DNA of 64,000 nucleotides from an uncultured Eubacteriales bacterium (GCA_934502885.1 CAKSUT010000001.1:186001-250000), one strand, 5' to 3'; positions 40,203 to 49,000 are shown, counted from the first letter of the stretch. Notes: generated by a model not told the origin, from the letters alone. Made by a program: numbers and translations.

Positions 40203-41725
40203 TGTCTCCCGTAAGCATAAGCTTTGCGCTTTTTGTCGCAATAGGGCTTGCGGCGTACTACGCTTTCCCGAAGAGCCTGCGGTGGACGGTACTTCTTGCG
40301 CTGAGCCTTATCTTTTATGCGTCGGGCGGTGCATATCTGCTTTTGTATCTTGCGTTTACCGGGTTTACAACCTATGCCGCGGGACTTCTCATTGAACGTG
40401 AGTTAAAAAGCGAAAAGCTCTCGGACGAAGCGAAAAAGCGGGCAAAATCACGTAAAAAGGCGATAACGGGAGTATGCCTTATTTTAAATTTCGGTCTGCT
40501 TTTCGTACTCAAATATGCGTGTCCGATACTCACGTCATTCGGCATGGGCGATTTTTCGATAGCACTGCCTCTGGGCATATCCTTTTACATTTTCCAGTCG
40601 GCAAGCTACGTTATAGACGTCGGTCGGCGAAAGGCGGTTTGTCAGCGAAACTTTGCGAAATATCTTCTCTTTGTGTGCTTCTTTCCGCAGATGATCCAGG
40701 GACCTATCGGAAGATATGACGCGCTTTCCGAACAGCTTCTCGGCGGAAACGGCTTTAATTTTGACAACTTCCGTGAGGGCTTCAAGCTGATAACTCGCGG
40801 ACTTTTCAAGAAGCTTGTAATTGCCGACCGTGCGTCGGTTGCGGCGTGTGCGGTAATCGATTCTTACACGGATTTCGGGGGTGCGGAGATTGCAGTCGGC
40901 GTTCTCTTTTACTGCATACAGCTTTACACCGACTTTTCCGGAGGCATTGACATAATGCGAGGCACTGCAAGGCTTTTCGGCGTTGTTATGGCAGAGAACT
41001 TTCGCCGTCCGCTCTTTGCGAACACTCTCACCGACTTCTGGAGACGCTGGCACATAACTCTCGGCGCATGGATGAAGGATTATCTCTTCTACCCCATCAC
41101 CCTCTCGAAGCCGTTCGGCGCACTGGGTCGTTTTACACGAAAGTACTTCAAGGGCAGAGCCGGGAAAATTCTTCCGACTTCGGCGGCGACCTTCCTCATA
41201 TACTTTGTAATAGGCATATGGCACGGAGCGAATGCTAAGTACATCGTCTTCGGCCTGTGGAACGGCATACTTATCACGGCGGCGCTTCTCTGCGAGCCTC
41301 TCTTTGTAAAAGTCAAGGAAAAGCTTCACATTAAGGGCGGCAAAGCTTACCGTCTTTTCTGCGTTGCAAGAACCGCTGTTTTGGTGTTTCTCGGCAGGTA
41401 TATTACAAGAGCCGCCACCGCTCACGACGCATTTTCCATGATGGCACGCACCTTCTCGGACTTTGACTTTGGACGTCTTGCGGCGTCCTTTCCCGGGAGC
41501 TTCGGTCTTAAGGCGTTTGATATAGGCGTGGTTGCGGCAATGACGGCGGTTCTCATCATACTTGAGCTTTTCGAGGAGAACGGTCCTCCCCTTTCGGAGC
41601 GTATTGAGAAAAAAGGAGTATTTCTCACCTTTGTTTTCATGTCGGTATCGGTTGCGGCCGTCGTCTTTTTGGGAATATACCGCAGCGGCTACATTTCCCC
41701 CGAATTTATCTACAAGCAGTTTTGA
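40202..41725 (+). CDS. MBOAT-family acyltransferase (DltB/AlgI-like)
   Basis: 507 residues and about 11 membrane segments. Hallmarks are ALPLGISFYIFQSASYVIDV, FFPQMIQGPIGRYD, FCIQLYTDFSGG-like YCIQLYTDFSGGIDI, NTLTDFWRRWHITLGAWMKD and the catalytic His341 in GIWHGANAKYIVFGLWNG. DltB and AlgI take an acyl group from a cytoplasmic donor and deliver it across the membrane to a surface polymer, with a DltD- or AlgX-type partner. Here the donor would be the carrier protein encoded immediately upstream and the partner the SGNH-CE4 protein downstream. Start and stop are both overlapped by neighbours, the normal sign of a single functional unit. Confidence 0.95.
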   Translation: MSPVSISFALFVAIGLAAYYAFPKSLRWTVLLALSLIFYASGGAYLLLYLAFTGFTTYAAGLLIERELKSEKLSDEAKKRAKSRKKAITGVCLILNFGLLFVLKYACPILTSFGMGDFSIALPLGISFYIFQSASYVIDVGRRKAVCQRNFAKYLLFVCFFPQMIQGPIGRYDALSEQLLGGNGFNFDNFREGFKLITRGLFKKLVIADRASVAACAVIDSYTDFGGAEIAVGVLFYCIQLYTDFSGGIDIMRGTARLFGVVMAENFRRPLFANTLTDFWRRWHITLGAWMKDYLFYPITLSKPFGALGRFTRKYFKGRAGKILPTSAATFLIYFVIGIWHGANAKYIVFGLWNGILITAALLCEPLFVKVKEKLHIKGGKAYRLFCVARTAVLVFLGRYITRAATAHDAFSMMARTFSDFDFGRLAASFPGSFGLKAFDIGVVAAMTAVLIILELFEENGPPLSERIEKKGVFLTFVFMSVSVAAVVFLGIYRSGYISPEFIYKQF

Positions 41726-41742
41726 TGCAAGGAGGAACGGAT

Positions 41743-43575
41743 TTGAATTCAAAAAAATGGTGCGTACTTGCAATATGCGCCTTTCTGACAATATTTGTTT
41801 TCATTGCGGTTCTGAACGTTGTTTCCGATCCGTTCGGAATTTTCGGAGACAAGGTTTTTAACTGGTACTCTTACGACATGACCAACAATCCCCGCACCTC
41901 AAAAACGGCGTACATTGAGGAACACGGCGATGATTACGACTCTTATCTCATCGGCTGTTCGTCAACAAGTTCTTTCCCGACCGACGATTTCGGAAAGGCG
42001 CTCGATGCAAAGTTTTACAACATGATAATGTACGGTGCGGATATGGCAGACGTCGAGAAAAGCGTCAAATACTTACTCGAAAACCGCACGGTCAAGAATA
42101 TCGTTTTAAACGTGTATCTCGGCAACGCCGTCTCGTACGGTACGAACAGCGGCTCTCTCACCGACAGCCTGCACAGTCATGTAAGCGGAGAATCGGACAC
42201 GGCGTTCTATCTGCGCTATATGCTTGCAAACCCGATGTATGCATTTAACAAGATACGTGCGGCGGCGTTTGAGGACAGATATTTAAGCGAAGTTTTCGAT
42301 GTTTTCGATGCGGAAACGGGTGCATATGACAAGCGCAAGCGCGATGCCGAGCCGATATCCGACCTTGAGAGCTACCTTGAAGCGTATCCGATTTTCAAGA
42401 ATTATCCGAAGTACGAATACACCATGCCCCACATTGCGGACAATGCGGAGTCGGTGCGCCGTATAAAAGAGATGTGCGACAACATGGGTGTAAATCTCAT
42501 CGTCGTGACCGCTCCCGTTTACTACGACTATTTTCTCTACTTTCAAAAGGCTGACATTGCGGAATTTTACCGCACACTTGCGGACGCCACCGGAGGCTTC
42601 TGGGACTTTGCCGTGAGCAGTATAAGCCTTGACCCGAGATACTTTTACGACGAAACGCATTTCAGAAACGCTGTCGGCAAAATGGCGGCTGCAAGGGTGT
42701 TCGGCAAGGAGGATATTTACATTCCCGACGACTTCGGCACTTTCGTCACCTCCGACAACTACGCCGAACATATTGACGGTTTCTACGGTCTTAAGCGTGA
42801 CGAATCGGCGTATACGAAAAAGATTTCCGTGCTTCTTTACCACCACATTGCGGACGAAGTGACTAATCCATCAATCATAACTCCCGAGACCTTCGAGAGA
42901 CAGATTGCCAAGGTTGCAAAGTCAGGGTATACAGCGGTTACGATAAAGGACCTCGAGAATTACATTTACAGAGGGATAGATCTTCCGAAAAAGTCGGTTC
43001 TCATCACCTTCGACGACGGCTACAAGAGCAACCTCGAAATTGCGCTTCCGATACTCGAAAAGTACGGACTTCGCGCAACGGTGTTCACTGTCGGTTCGGC
43101 GATGGGCGACTCGTACTACAAGGAAACGGCAAATCCGTGTTTTCCGCATCTGAGCACCGAAGACAACAGATTCCTCAATGACGGCGGAATAATCGAAGTG
43201 CAGAGCCACACCTATGACCTGCACCAGTCTCCGGAGTTTGAGCTTTCTCTGACCTGCTACGACAATATGTTAAAACACGACGACGAGACAGAGCTTGAAT
43301 ATGTCGGGCGCATACGCCGCGACTGCGAAGAGATGAAAAAGGCTCTCGGATATGAGCCGAAGGCACTCTCTTTTCCGCACGGCAAGAGCGACATACTGTT
43401 GCAGTCCATACTCGAAGAATGCGGCATAGAATTCACGTTCACCACGGAGTACGGCTCGCCGACTCTCATAAAGGGTCTTCCGCAGAGCGGTTATATGCTC
43501 GGCCGTTATACGATGTATGAGGAAACGGATGATAACCACGTCTTCTATTTTCTCGATCTGTCACAGGTAGATTAA
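41743..43575 (+). CDS. DltD/AlgX-like SGNH protein fused to CE4 polysaccharide deacetylase
   Basis: 610 residues. An N-terminal membrane anchor (about 7-27) is followed by an SGNH-type domain (about 30-345) with the Ser region LIGCSSTSSFP and the Asp-x-x-His pair in YDETHFRNAVG, as in DltD and AlgX/AlgJ acyl-transfer partners. A NodB/CE4 deacetylase domain follows (about 360-605), with VLLYHHI, the catalytic Asp and metal Asp in TFDDG (424-425), the metal His pair in SHTYDLH (489, 494) and a C-terminal SFPHGKSD block. The start is a TTG at 41743, because AAGGAGG is 7 bases upstream; an ATG at 41725 overlaps the MBOAT stop and would place the ribosome site inside the gene. It could receive acyl groups from MBOAT and also remove N-acetyl groups from the same polymer. 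Confidence 0.87.
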   Translation: MNSKKWCVLAICAFLTIFVFIAVLNVVSDPFGIFGDKVFNWYSYDMTNNPRTSKTAYIEEHGDDYDSYLIGCSSTSSFPTDDFGKALDAKFYNMIMYGADMADVEKSVKYLLENRTVKNIVLNVYLGNAVSYGTNSGSLTDSLHSHVSGESDTAFYLRYMLANPMYAFNKIRAAAFEDRYLSEVFDVFDAETGAYDKRKRDAEPISDLESYLEAYPIFKNYPKYEYTMPHIADNAESVRRIKEMCDNMGVNLIVVTAPVYYDYFLYFQKADIAEFYRTLADATGGFWDFAVSSISLDPRYFYDETHFRNAVGKMAAARVFGKEDIYIPDDFGTFVTSDNYAEHIDGFYGLKRDESAYTKKISVLLYHHIADEVTNPSIITPETFERQIAKVAKSGYTAVTIKDLENYIYRGIDLPKKSVLITFDDGYKSNLEIALPILEKYGLRATVFTVGSAMGDSYYKETANPCFPHLSTEDNRFLNDGGIIEVQSHTYDLHQSPEFELSLTCYDNMLKHDDETELEYVGRIRRDCEEMKKALGYEPKALSFPHGKSDILLQSILEECGIEFTFTTEYGSPTLIKGLPQSGYMLGRYTMYEETDDNHVFYFLDLSQVD

Positions 43576-43585
43576 AGGAGTCTGT

Positions 43586-44407
43586 ATGTCACTCGACAGA
43601 ATTTTCTACAACTATATCAGCGAAGATTTGAATGCGGCTTATTCCATAGGCAGTATGATAGGTACTATGCACTTTCATCTGCACTATGAGATAAACTGCG
43701 TTGTAAGCGGAAAAATATCGGTCATAAACAACGGAACGACTCTCGACTGCGATTATCCGTGCGTGCTTTTTCATGCACCGTGCAGTTTTCACAAGGTGAT
43801 ATCATCCGGAAGCGAGCCTTATGAAAGATACAAGTTCCACTTTAACGAAAGCTATCTTGCCAAGTTTAATCCGGAAGCGATGAAGTGCCGTGAGCTTTTT
43901 TCGGATAACCTTACCATTATACCGCTTGTTGACGCAAAGGGTGAGGAAATTCTCTCGGTGCTCCGCCTTTTTCCCCGCACTCATGCGACAAGTGCGCAGT
44001 ACGAAAGGTTTTTTGCGTTTTTGCTTGACCTTTTGGCAGAGCAGGCGCCGAAGAAAATACCGATAAAGACAAACCGCTCCGATCCGGGAAAGATAGGATA
44101 TATCGGAAACGTATTGAGCTACATATCGGAAAACTATTCGTCAGAGCTTACCGTGGACGATATCGCACGCCGCTTTTACGTCAGCAAGACAAAACTGAAC
44201 GATGACTTCAAGGAGATTATCGGCAAGACAATAAAGCAGCACATAATAGACGTGCGTATAAGCAATGCAATGCGAATGCTCACAAGCGGGCTTTCGGTCA
44301 TGGACACGGCTCACGAATGCGGCTTTGTGGACGAGAGCCACTTTATAAGAACCTTTCGCGAACGAGTCGGCAGCAGTCCGAAAAAGTTTGCTAAAAATGC
44401 GGAATAA
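43586..44407 (+). CDS. AraC-family transcriptional regulator, last gene of the Dlt-like operon
   Basis: 273 residues: a cupin-type sensor (about 15-100, MHFHLHYEINCVVSGKISV with the His and Glu of a sugar-binding cupin; LFHAPCSFHKV) followed by a double HTH (about 170-270, VDDIARRFYVSKTKLNDDFKEI and AHECGFVDESHFIRTFRE). AAAGGAG and an ATG lie 10 bases after the SGNH-CE4 stop, without a promoter, so it is part of the operon. It sits directly before the GH39 and GH31 genes and may control those as well. An AraC protein at the end of an envelope acylation operon is unusual. Confidence 0.9.
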   Translation: MSLDRIFYNYISEDLNAAYSIGSMIGTMHFHLHYEINCVVSGKISVINNGTTLDCDYPCVLFHAPCSFHKVISSGSEPYERYKFHFNESYLAKFNPEAMKCRELFSDNLTIIPLVDAKGEEILSVLRLFPRTHATSAQYERFFAFLLDLLAEQAPKKIPIKTNRSDPGKIGYIGNVLSYISENYSSELTVDDIARRFYVSKTKLNDDFKEIIGKTIKQHIIDVRISNAMRMLTSGLSVMDTAHECGFVDESHFIRTFRERVGSSPKKFAKNAE

Positions 44408-44415
44408 AGTAAGAG

Positions 44416-44441
44416 GCGTGTCGTAAATCGGCACGCTTTTT
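44416..44441 (+). terminator. Terminator of the Dlt-like operon
   Basis: Stem GCGTG(T)CG/CG(G)CACGC followed by five T. Confidence 0.78.
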
Positions 44442-44471
44442 GCTTACGAAAAAATTTCGTTTGAAAATGTA

Positions 44472-44500
44472 TTGACATATCGACGGGCGGATGTTATACT
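44472..44500 (+). promoter_or_regulatory. Promoter of the GH39-like gene
   Basis: TTGACA at 44472-44477, 17-base spacer, TATACT at 44495-44500. Confidence 0.9.
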
Positions 44501-44549
44501 GTCTTTGCATGATACATTACGATGCCACGGCATCATGGAGGTACTCAAA

Positions 44550-45920
44550 ATGATGAACATAGCAATTGATTTCGCACAGGAATGCGGAAAAGTAAAACCT
44601 ATGCACTCGGTAAACAACGGTCCGTCACACAAGCTTACGGAGGATCAGAGAGTCTCGAATCTCGGTCTTTACAAGGACGCCGGCATTCCTTTCGCACGTA
44701 CGCACGATGCGTCTTTCTATGCGACCTACGGCGGTCCGCACACGGTTGATGTACACATGATATTCCCCGACTTTTCGAGAGATCCCGAAGATCCCGACGC
44801 ATACGATTTTCAGCTCACCGATGAATATATGCAGGTAATAGAGCTTGCCGGCACTGAGGTTTTCTACAGACTCGGTTCAAGAATAGAGCATGAATCGAAG
44901 AAATACGGAACACTCCCTCCCCCCGATTTTCACAAATGGGCGGTTATCTGCGAACACATTATCCGTCACATGAACGAGGGCTGGGCAAACGGTCATCATT
45001 TCGGCATAAGGTACTGGGAAATATGGAACGAGCCCGATCTCGGCTGGGAGGATGAAGACCCCGTCATGAAGAAGTGCTGGGGCGGTACTCAGAAGGAATT
45101 CTTCGAGCTTTACGAAATTGCGTCAAAGCACCTGAAGAAGTGCTTCCCCGACCTTAAGATAGGCGGTCCGGCGGTGACTTTCCCGATGAACGGCTGGACA
45201 AAGGACTTCCTCAAATATATGTCCGAAACCTCCTCTCCCCTCGATTTTTTCTCGTGGCATCTCTATGCGCACACTGTTGACTACGTGAGAGGCATTGAGC
45301 ACGATACAAGAAAGATGCTCGACGGCTACGGCTTCAAGGACACCGAAAGCATACTCAACGAGTGGAACTACGTAAAAGGCTGGAAGAACGAAGATTGGGT
45401 ATATTCACTGCGCAGCGAACAGGGACTCAAGGGTGCAGCTTTCGCCGCCGCAGTAATGGAAACCTCGCAGCACGCTCCCCTTGACAACCTAATGTACTAC
45501 GATGCGCGTCCCTGTGCGATGAACGGACTTTTCAATCAGAGTCTTCCCACGATTCCGCTCAAGGGTTACTATCCTTTCCGTATGTTCAACACGCTCTACA
45601 AGCTCGGCACGGATGTTAAGGTAACTCCCGACAACAACGCCAACATTCTTGCCTGCGCGGCAAAGGGCGACGGAATGTATGCCGTAATGATAACCCACTT
45701 CAATGACGACGACACGGCGGCTCCCGTTGATGTAAAGCTCTCCTTTGCCAACATGAGTCTTGCGGCGCCCTGCAGGATTTCCTACTATCTTCTCGACGAA
45801 GCGCATGACGCCGAAATTATCCGTGAGGAAATAATAACGTCTCACGACGCCGCGTCATATCTCAAGATGACAAACTTCTCAACCTATCTTATCACGATAG
45901 AATCCGTGACGGTTGATTGA
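44550..45920 (+). CDS. GH39-like glycoside hydrolase (beta-xylosidase family)
   Basis: 456 residues: a clan GH-A (beta/alpha)8 barrel followed by a small beta domain (about 360-456). The acid/base is Glu161 in EIWNEPDLGW and the probable nucleophile is Glu271 in ILNEWNYV, matching GH39 spacing. There is no signal peptide, so the enzyme is cytoplasmic and acts on imported oligosaccharides. The start ATG 44550 follows GGAGG (44537-44541); the adjacent ATG at 44553 is an alternative. GH39 includes beta-xylosidases, alpha-L-iduronidases and others, so the exact substrate is open. It is monocistronic with its own promoter and terminator. Confidence 0.85.
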   Translation: MMNIAIDFAQECGKVKPMHSVNNGPSHKLTEDQRVSNLGLYKDAGIPFARTHDASFYATYGGPHTVDVHMIFPDFSRDPEDPDAYDFQLTDEYMQVIELAGTEVFYRLGSRIEHESKKYGTLPPPDFHKWAVICEHIIRHMNEGWANGHHFGIRYWEIWNEPDLGWEDEDPVMKKCWGGTQKEFFELYEIASKHLKKCFPDLKIGGPAVTFPMNGWTKDFLKYMSETSSPLDFFSWHLYAHTVDYVRGIEHDTRKMLDGYGFKDTESILNEWNYVKGWKNEDWVYSLRSEQGLKGAAFAAAVMETSQHAPLDNLMYYDARPCAMNGLFNQSLPTIPLKGYYPFRMFNTLYKLGTDVKVTPDNNANILACAAKGDGMYAVMITHFNDDDTAAPVDVKLSFANMSLAAPCRISYYLLDEAHDAEIIREEIITSHDAASYLKMTNFSTYLITIESVTVD

Positions 45921-45941
45921 CTGTAAGCACATATTACCTTT

Positions 45942-45970
45942 GAGACCGCACAATGCTGCGGTCTCTTTTT
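45942..45970 (+). terminator. Terminator of the GH39-like gene
   Basis: Perfect 9-bp stem GAGACCGCA/TGCGGTCTC followed by T5. Confidence 0.92.
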
Positions 45971-46036
45971 CTTTCCGTCAATCGGTTGTAGAAAGTAAAT
46001 ATTATTGTAATATGTCGGCGAATATCGAAAATATTG

Positions 46037-46065
46037 TTGACAAACAGATTGAATAATGCTATAAT
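46037..46065 (+). promoter_or_regulatory. Promoter of the GH31 gene
   Basis: TTGACA at 46037-46042, 17-base spacer, TATAAT at 46060-46065; both boxes are consensus. Confidence 0.92.
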
Positions 46066-46119
46066 CCAAGGGTGAAAGTGAAAATGTTTGTCACAACATT
46101 GCGGAAAGGAAATACGAAG

Positions 46120-47631
46120 ATGAAAATTCAGATTTTAGACAGCGAATACTGGTGGTTCGGTCAGGTAAATGCAGCTCACCATATGCCCCTCACCAAGGAA
46201 AGCGACTTTGACGGAGATATGTGCAACGCAGAGGGATGTGATCAGTTCACTCCGTCCGGCGTCTCGTCAAAGGGACGCTACATTTGGTCGGAAAAGCCGT
46301 TCAAGTACGGCGTATACGGCGGTTTCATCACGGTTGACGCAGACGACGCCATTCTCTCGGAGGGTCACGAAAACTTAAAGGGTGCTTACCTCGATATGTG
46401 CCAAAAGCACTTCAAGCCTACCGGCACAACTCCCGACCTTCTCTTTCTCAGACGTCCGCAGTACAACACGTGGATCGAGCTTAAGACAAATCAGAACGAG
46501 GAAAGCATTCTCGAATATGCACGCAACATCGTAAAGAACGGTCTTCCCACAGGTATTTTCATGATAGACGGCGGCTGGCAGGAGGACAACGGTTACTACG
46601 ACTTCAACCGCAGAAAGATCCCCCATCCGCACGAGCTTATCAAGGAGCTTCACGCTCTCGGCTTCAAGGTAATGGTTTGGGTATCTCCCATCGTTTCGAG
46701 TGCCGGCACACGCTACAAGGAGCTTCGTGACAAGGGATATCTCGTAATGACAAAGAGCAGCGACCCGGCAATACGCAAGTGGTGGAGCGGCTTCAGCGCG
46801 GTTCTCGACTTCTCGAATCCCGGCGCCGTTGCGTGGTTCGACGGCGAGCTTGAGTACCTCATGAAAGAGTACGGTATAGACGGCTTCAAGTTTGACGCAG
46901 GCGACATATACTTCTACGACGACGACGACGTTACATACGCTCCCGTGACGGCGAGAGAACAGACGAAGCTCTTCAATCTTCTCGGTGAAAAGTATGCGCT
47001 CAACGAGTTCCGTTCGGCGTGGAACTGCGGCGGTCATCCCATTGTCGCAAGACTTCAGGACAAGCGTCATGACTGGGTAAACGGTCTCGATATGCTTCTT
47101 CCGCACACAATAGCTCAGGGTCTTGCAGGATATTCCTACTGCTGTCCCGATATGGTAGGCGGAGGCGAGGTTCAGTGCTTCGACACTGAGGACGGTATAG
47201 ATTCCGAGCTTTTCATCAGATGGGCGCAGGCAAACTCCCTCATGGGAATGATGCAGCTTTCCATCGCTCCGTGGAGAATCTTCAACAAGGATATTTTCGA
47301 GATAATAAAGAAAGCTATTATCATGCACGACAAGGTCGGCGAATACTGCGTTGAGCTTGCAAAGCACGCCTCCGTTACCGGTGAGCCTATCGTTCGCCAT
47401 ATGTGCTACGTTTACCCGAATGAGGACTTCGAGAGCGTGTGCGACCAGTTCATGCTCGGCGACAAGTATCTTGTTGCTCCCGTACTCACGAAGGGCTGCC
47501 GCAAAAGAACCGTAAAGCTTCCCAAGGGCTTTAAGTGGAAGTCCGACAGAGGCGAAATATTCGAGGGCGGCAAGGTTATAACCGAAGAAGCTCCGCTCGA
47601 CAGACTCATTCACTACGAGAGAATAGACTGA
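46120..47631 (+). CDS. GH31-family glycoside hydrolase
   Basis: 503 residues without a signal peptide, so cytoplasmic. The catalytic barrel has the nucleophile Asp259 in DGFKFDAGD, preceded by GIFMIDGGWQEDNGYYDF and HALGFKVMVWVSPIVS, all typical of GH31. The acid/base Asp probably lies in the ARLQDKRHDW region. C-terminal blocks LGDKYLVAPVLTKG and KRTVKLPKGFKW belong to the family's beta domains. The N-terminal beta domain is shorter than in large alpha-glucosidases. The start ATG 46120 follows AAAGGAAA; an in-frame GTG at 46072 lies too close to the -10 box. It could be an alpha-glucosidase, alpha-xylosidase or sulfoquinovosidase-like enzyme. The neighbours (GH39, GH99-like) point to hemicellulose or glycan side chains. 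Confidence 0.9.
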   Translation: MKIQILDSEYWWFGQVNAAHHMPLTKESDFDGDMCNAEGCDQFTPSGVSSKGRYIWSEKPFKYGVYGGFITVDADDAILSEGHENLKGAYLDMCQKHFKPTGTTPDLLFLRRPQYNTWIELKTNQNEESILEYARNIVKNGLPTGIFMIDGGWQEDNGYYDFNRRKIPHPHELIKELHALGFKVMVWVSPIVSSAGTRYKELRDKGYLVMTKSSDPAIRKWWSGFSAVLDFSNPGAVAWFDGELEYLMKEYGIDGFKFDAGDIYFYDDDDVTYAPVTAREQTKLFNLLGEKYALNEFRSAWNCGGHPIVARLQDKRHDWVNGLDMLLPHTIAQGLAGYSYCCPDMVGGGEVQCFDTEDGIDSELFIRWAQANSLMGMMQLSIAPWRIFNKDIFEIIKKAIIMHDKVGEYCVELAKHASVTGEPIVRHMCYVYPNEDFESVCDQFMLGDKYLVAPVLTKGCRKRTVKLPKGFKWKSDRGEIFEGGKVITEEAPLDRLIHYERID

Positions 47632-47653
47632 CAATAACGCATAGAAAAACCAT

Positions 47654-47683
47654 ACCTCCCCCGCCGAAAAGTGAGGGAGGTTT
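47654..47683 (+). terminator. Possible terminator of the GH31 gene
   Basis: Stem ACCTCCC/GGGAGGT with a 14-base loop and only a short T-tract. Confidence 0.55.
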
Positions 47684-47688
47684 CCCTA

Positions 47689-47717
47689 TTGACAAAATCT
47701 TTCGTTTATGGTATACT
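47689..47717 (+). promoter_or_regulatory. Promoter of the DUF2500-like gene
   Basis: TTGACA at 47689-47694, 17-base spacer, TATACT at 47712-47717 with extended -10 TGG. Confidence 0.9.
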
Positions 47718-47760
47718 GATACCGTAAAGTTATATTTGATTTGCGGAGGAATGTAAATTT

Positions 47761-48135
47761 ATGAGTGTGTTCGGTCTTTTCGGCATTTTTGACGTATTGT
47801 TTCCGATAATGTTCGTACTGTTTTTTATTGTTTTCTTTGTCATAATATTTTTTGTTGTGACAAGAAGCGTCAAGGAGTGGAAAAGGGACGAAAACTCCCC
47901 TCGTCTCACGGTTCGTGCGAGGGTTGTTTCAAAGAGAGGCGACATTCACCGCAACACTGTAAACAACACCACCTCGCACACGTACACAAACTACTATGCC
48001 ACATTCCAATTTGACAGCGGCGACAGGCTTGAGCTCAATGTGCCGTCAAGCGAGTACGGCTACCTTGTTGAGGGCGACGATGGCGAGCTTACCTTTCAGG
48101 GAAAGCGTTTTTTGAGCTTTACAAGGGCTGTATAA
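47761..48135 (+). CDS. Small membrane protein, DUF2500-like
   Basis: 124 residues. One long hydrophobic segment (about 8-34) is followed by KEWKRDENSP, RARVVSKRGD and a beta-rich end (ATFQFDSGDRLELNVPSSEYGYL), which matches the layout of DUF2500 proteins. The ATG at 47761 has GGAGGA about 12 bases upstream, somewhat far. The soluble part is probably cytoplasmic or at the membrane surface; the function of the family is unknown. It is monocistronic between a consensus promoter and a strong terminator. Confidence 0.8.
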   Translation: MSVFGLFGIFDVLFPIMFVLFFIVFFVIIFFVVTRSVKEWKRDENSPRLTVRARVVSKRGDIHRNTVNNTTSHTYTNYYATFQFDSGDRLELNVPSSEYGYLVEGDDGELTFQGKRFLSFTRAV

Positions 48136-48137
48136 AA

Positions 48138-48173
48138 AACAAAGAGTCACGCACACCGGCGTGACTCTTTGTT
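48138..48173. terminator. Bidirectional terminator
   Basis: 15-bp perfect stem AACAAAGAGTCACGC/GCGTGACTCTTTGTT. Confidence 0.9.
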
Positions 48174-48653
48174 CATCTTTTCACGGGAATCTGAATTTCG
48201 GTGACGAACTTCTCCGGGTCGTTTGTTAGACCGTAGTCAATGAGCGTTATCTCACGGGACGTTCCGCAGACAGTCATGCCGTTTTCGGCAATATAATCGA
48301 GAAGTTTGCGGTAATGCTCCGGCGAGCGGTCATTTGTCTATCTTCCGCTCTATCCGCTCAAGCTGACGCTTCTTTTCGTGAACCGTTTCCTTCTGCTTAA
48401 GAAGCATACTTCTCATAAGGTCAACATCGCGGTTTTTGAGAAATTCCCCGATCTGCGGAAGCGGCATATCGAGTACACGCAGATATCTTATTGTGTTGAT
48501 AATTTCAAACTGCGCGGTGCTGTAGTATCTGTATCCGGTGAATTTGTCCGTATACTCGGGCTTTAAAAGCCCCTCTTTTTCGTAGTAGCGAAGTATCCCG
48601 ACGCTCATATGAAACATCTTTGCTACCTCGCCTATTCTGAAGAGTTTATCCAA
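48173..48653 (-). pseudogene. MerR-family regulator, effector domain deleted and frameshifted
   Basis: The N-terminal 107 codons (48653 down to 48330; TTG start with AGGGTGG upstream) encode a normal MerR HTH (FRIGEVAKMFHMSVGILRYYEKEGLL) and coiled coil (LKQKETVHEKKRQLERIERK), then stop. In the +1 frame, directly continuing from that stop, 48331-48173 encodes a typical C-terminal end of a GyrI-like effector domain (DRSPEHYRKLLDYIAENG, then a closing EIQIPVKR). Intact proteins of this type (BltR/TipA-like) are about 270 residues; here roughly 100 residues between coiled coil and C-terminus are missing. It is a deletion pseudogene, though the HTH part could still be made as a short dimer. Confidence 0.75.
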
Positions 48654-48874
48654 GCTTTTCCACCCTTTTTCTTATTCAGTACTGCGTATGCCGTAACGCA
48701 TATTACGACCGACAACAGCGAACCGAGAGCCGACGCCCAGCCCATCGGGTAAAGCGTACCGGGGAAGTTTACCGAGGCAAAGTATGCCACGGGTATCTCG
48801 TGACTGCAATTGCAGACGACGACCGCCGCTGTGTCGGCGTCGATTATACTTTTAAAGTAAACTTCAAGTTCCGT
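48632..48874 (-). pseudogene. Chimeric remnant: PAS-protein N-terminus joined to a membrane-protein C-terminus
   Basis: An 80-codon open stretch. A ribosome site (AAAGGAG) is followed 7 bases later by ACG where ATG would be expected (48872-48874). The first 24 codons (ELEVYFKSIIDADTAAVVVC) look like the start of a PAS-domain protein. The frame then turns into VAYFASVNFPGTLYPMGWAS and a membrane segment, LGSLLSVVICVTAYAVL, ending in a Lys-rich tail that overlaps the MerR start. It seems to be the ends of two genes joined by deletion, with the start codon lost. Confidence 0.5.
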
Positions 48875-49000
48875 AGTAAAACTCCTTTCATTTGCTGAAT
48901 AGATTCTACCTCAATCGCAGCCGTATGTCAAGATTTTGGACGAATTTGACCGCATACGACTCACATTTTGCAAATTCCGCACAAAATTTTAAATTTGCTG

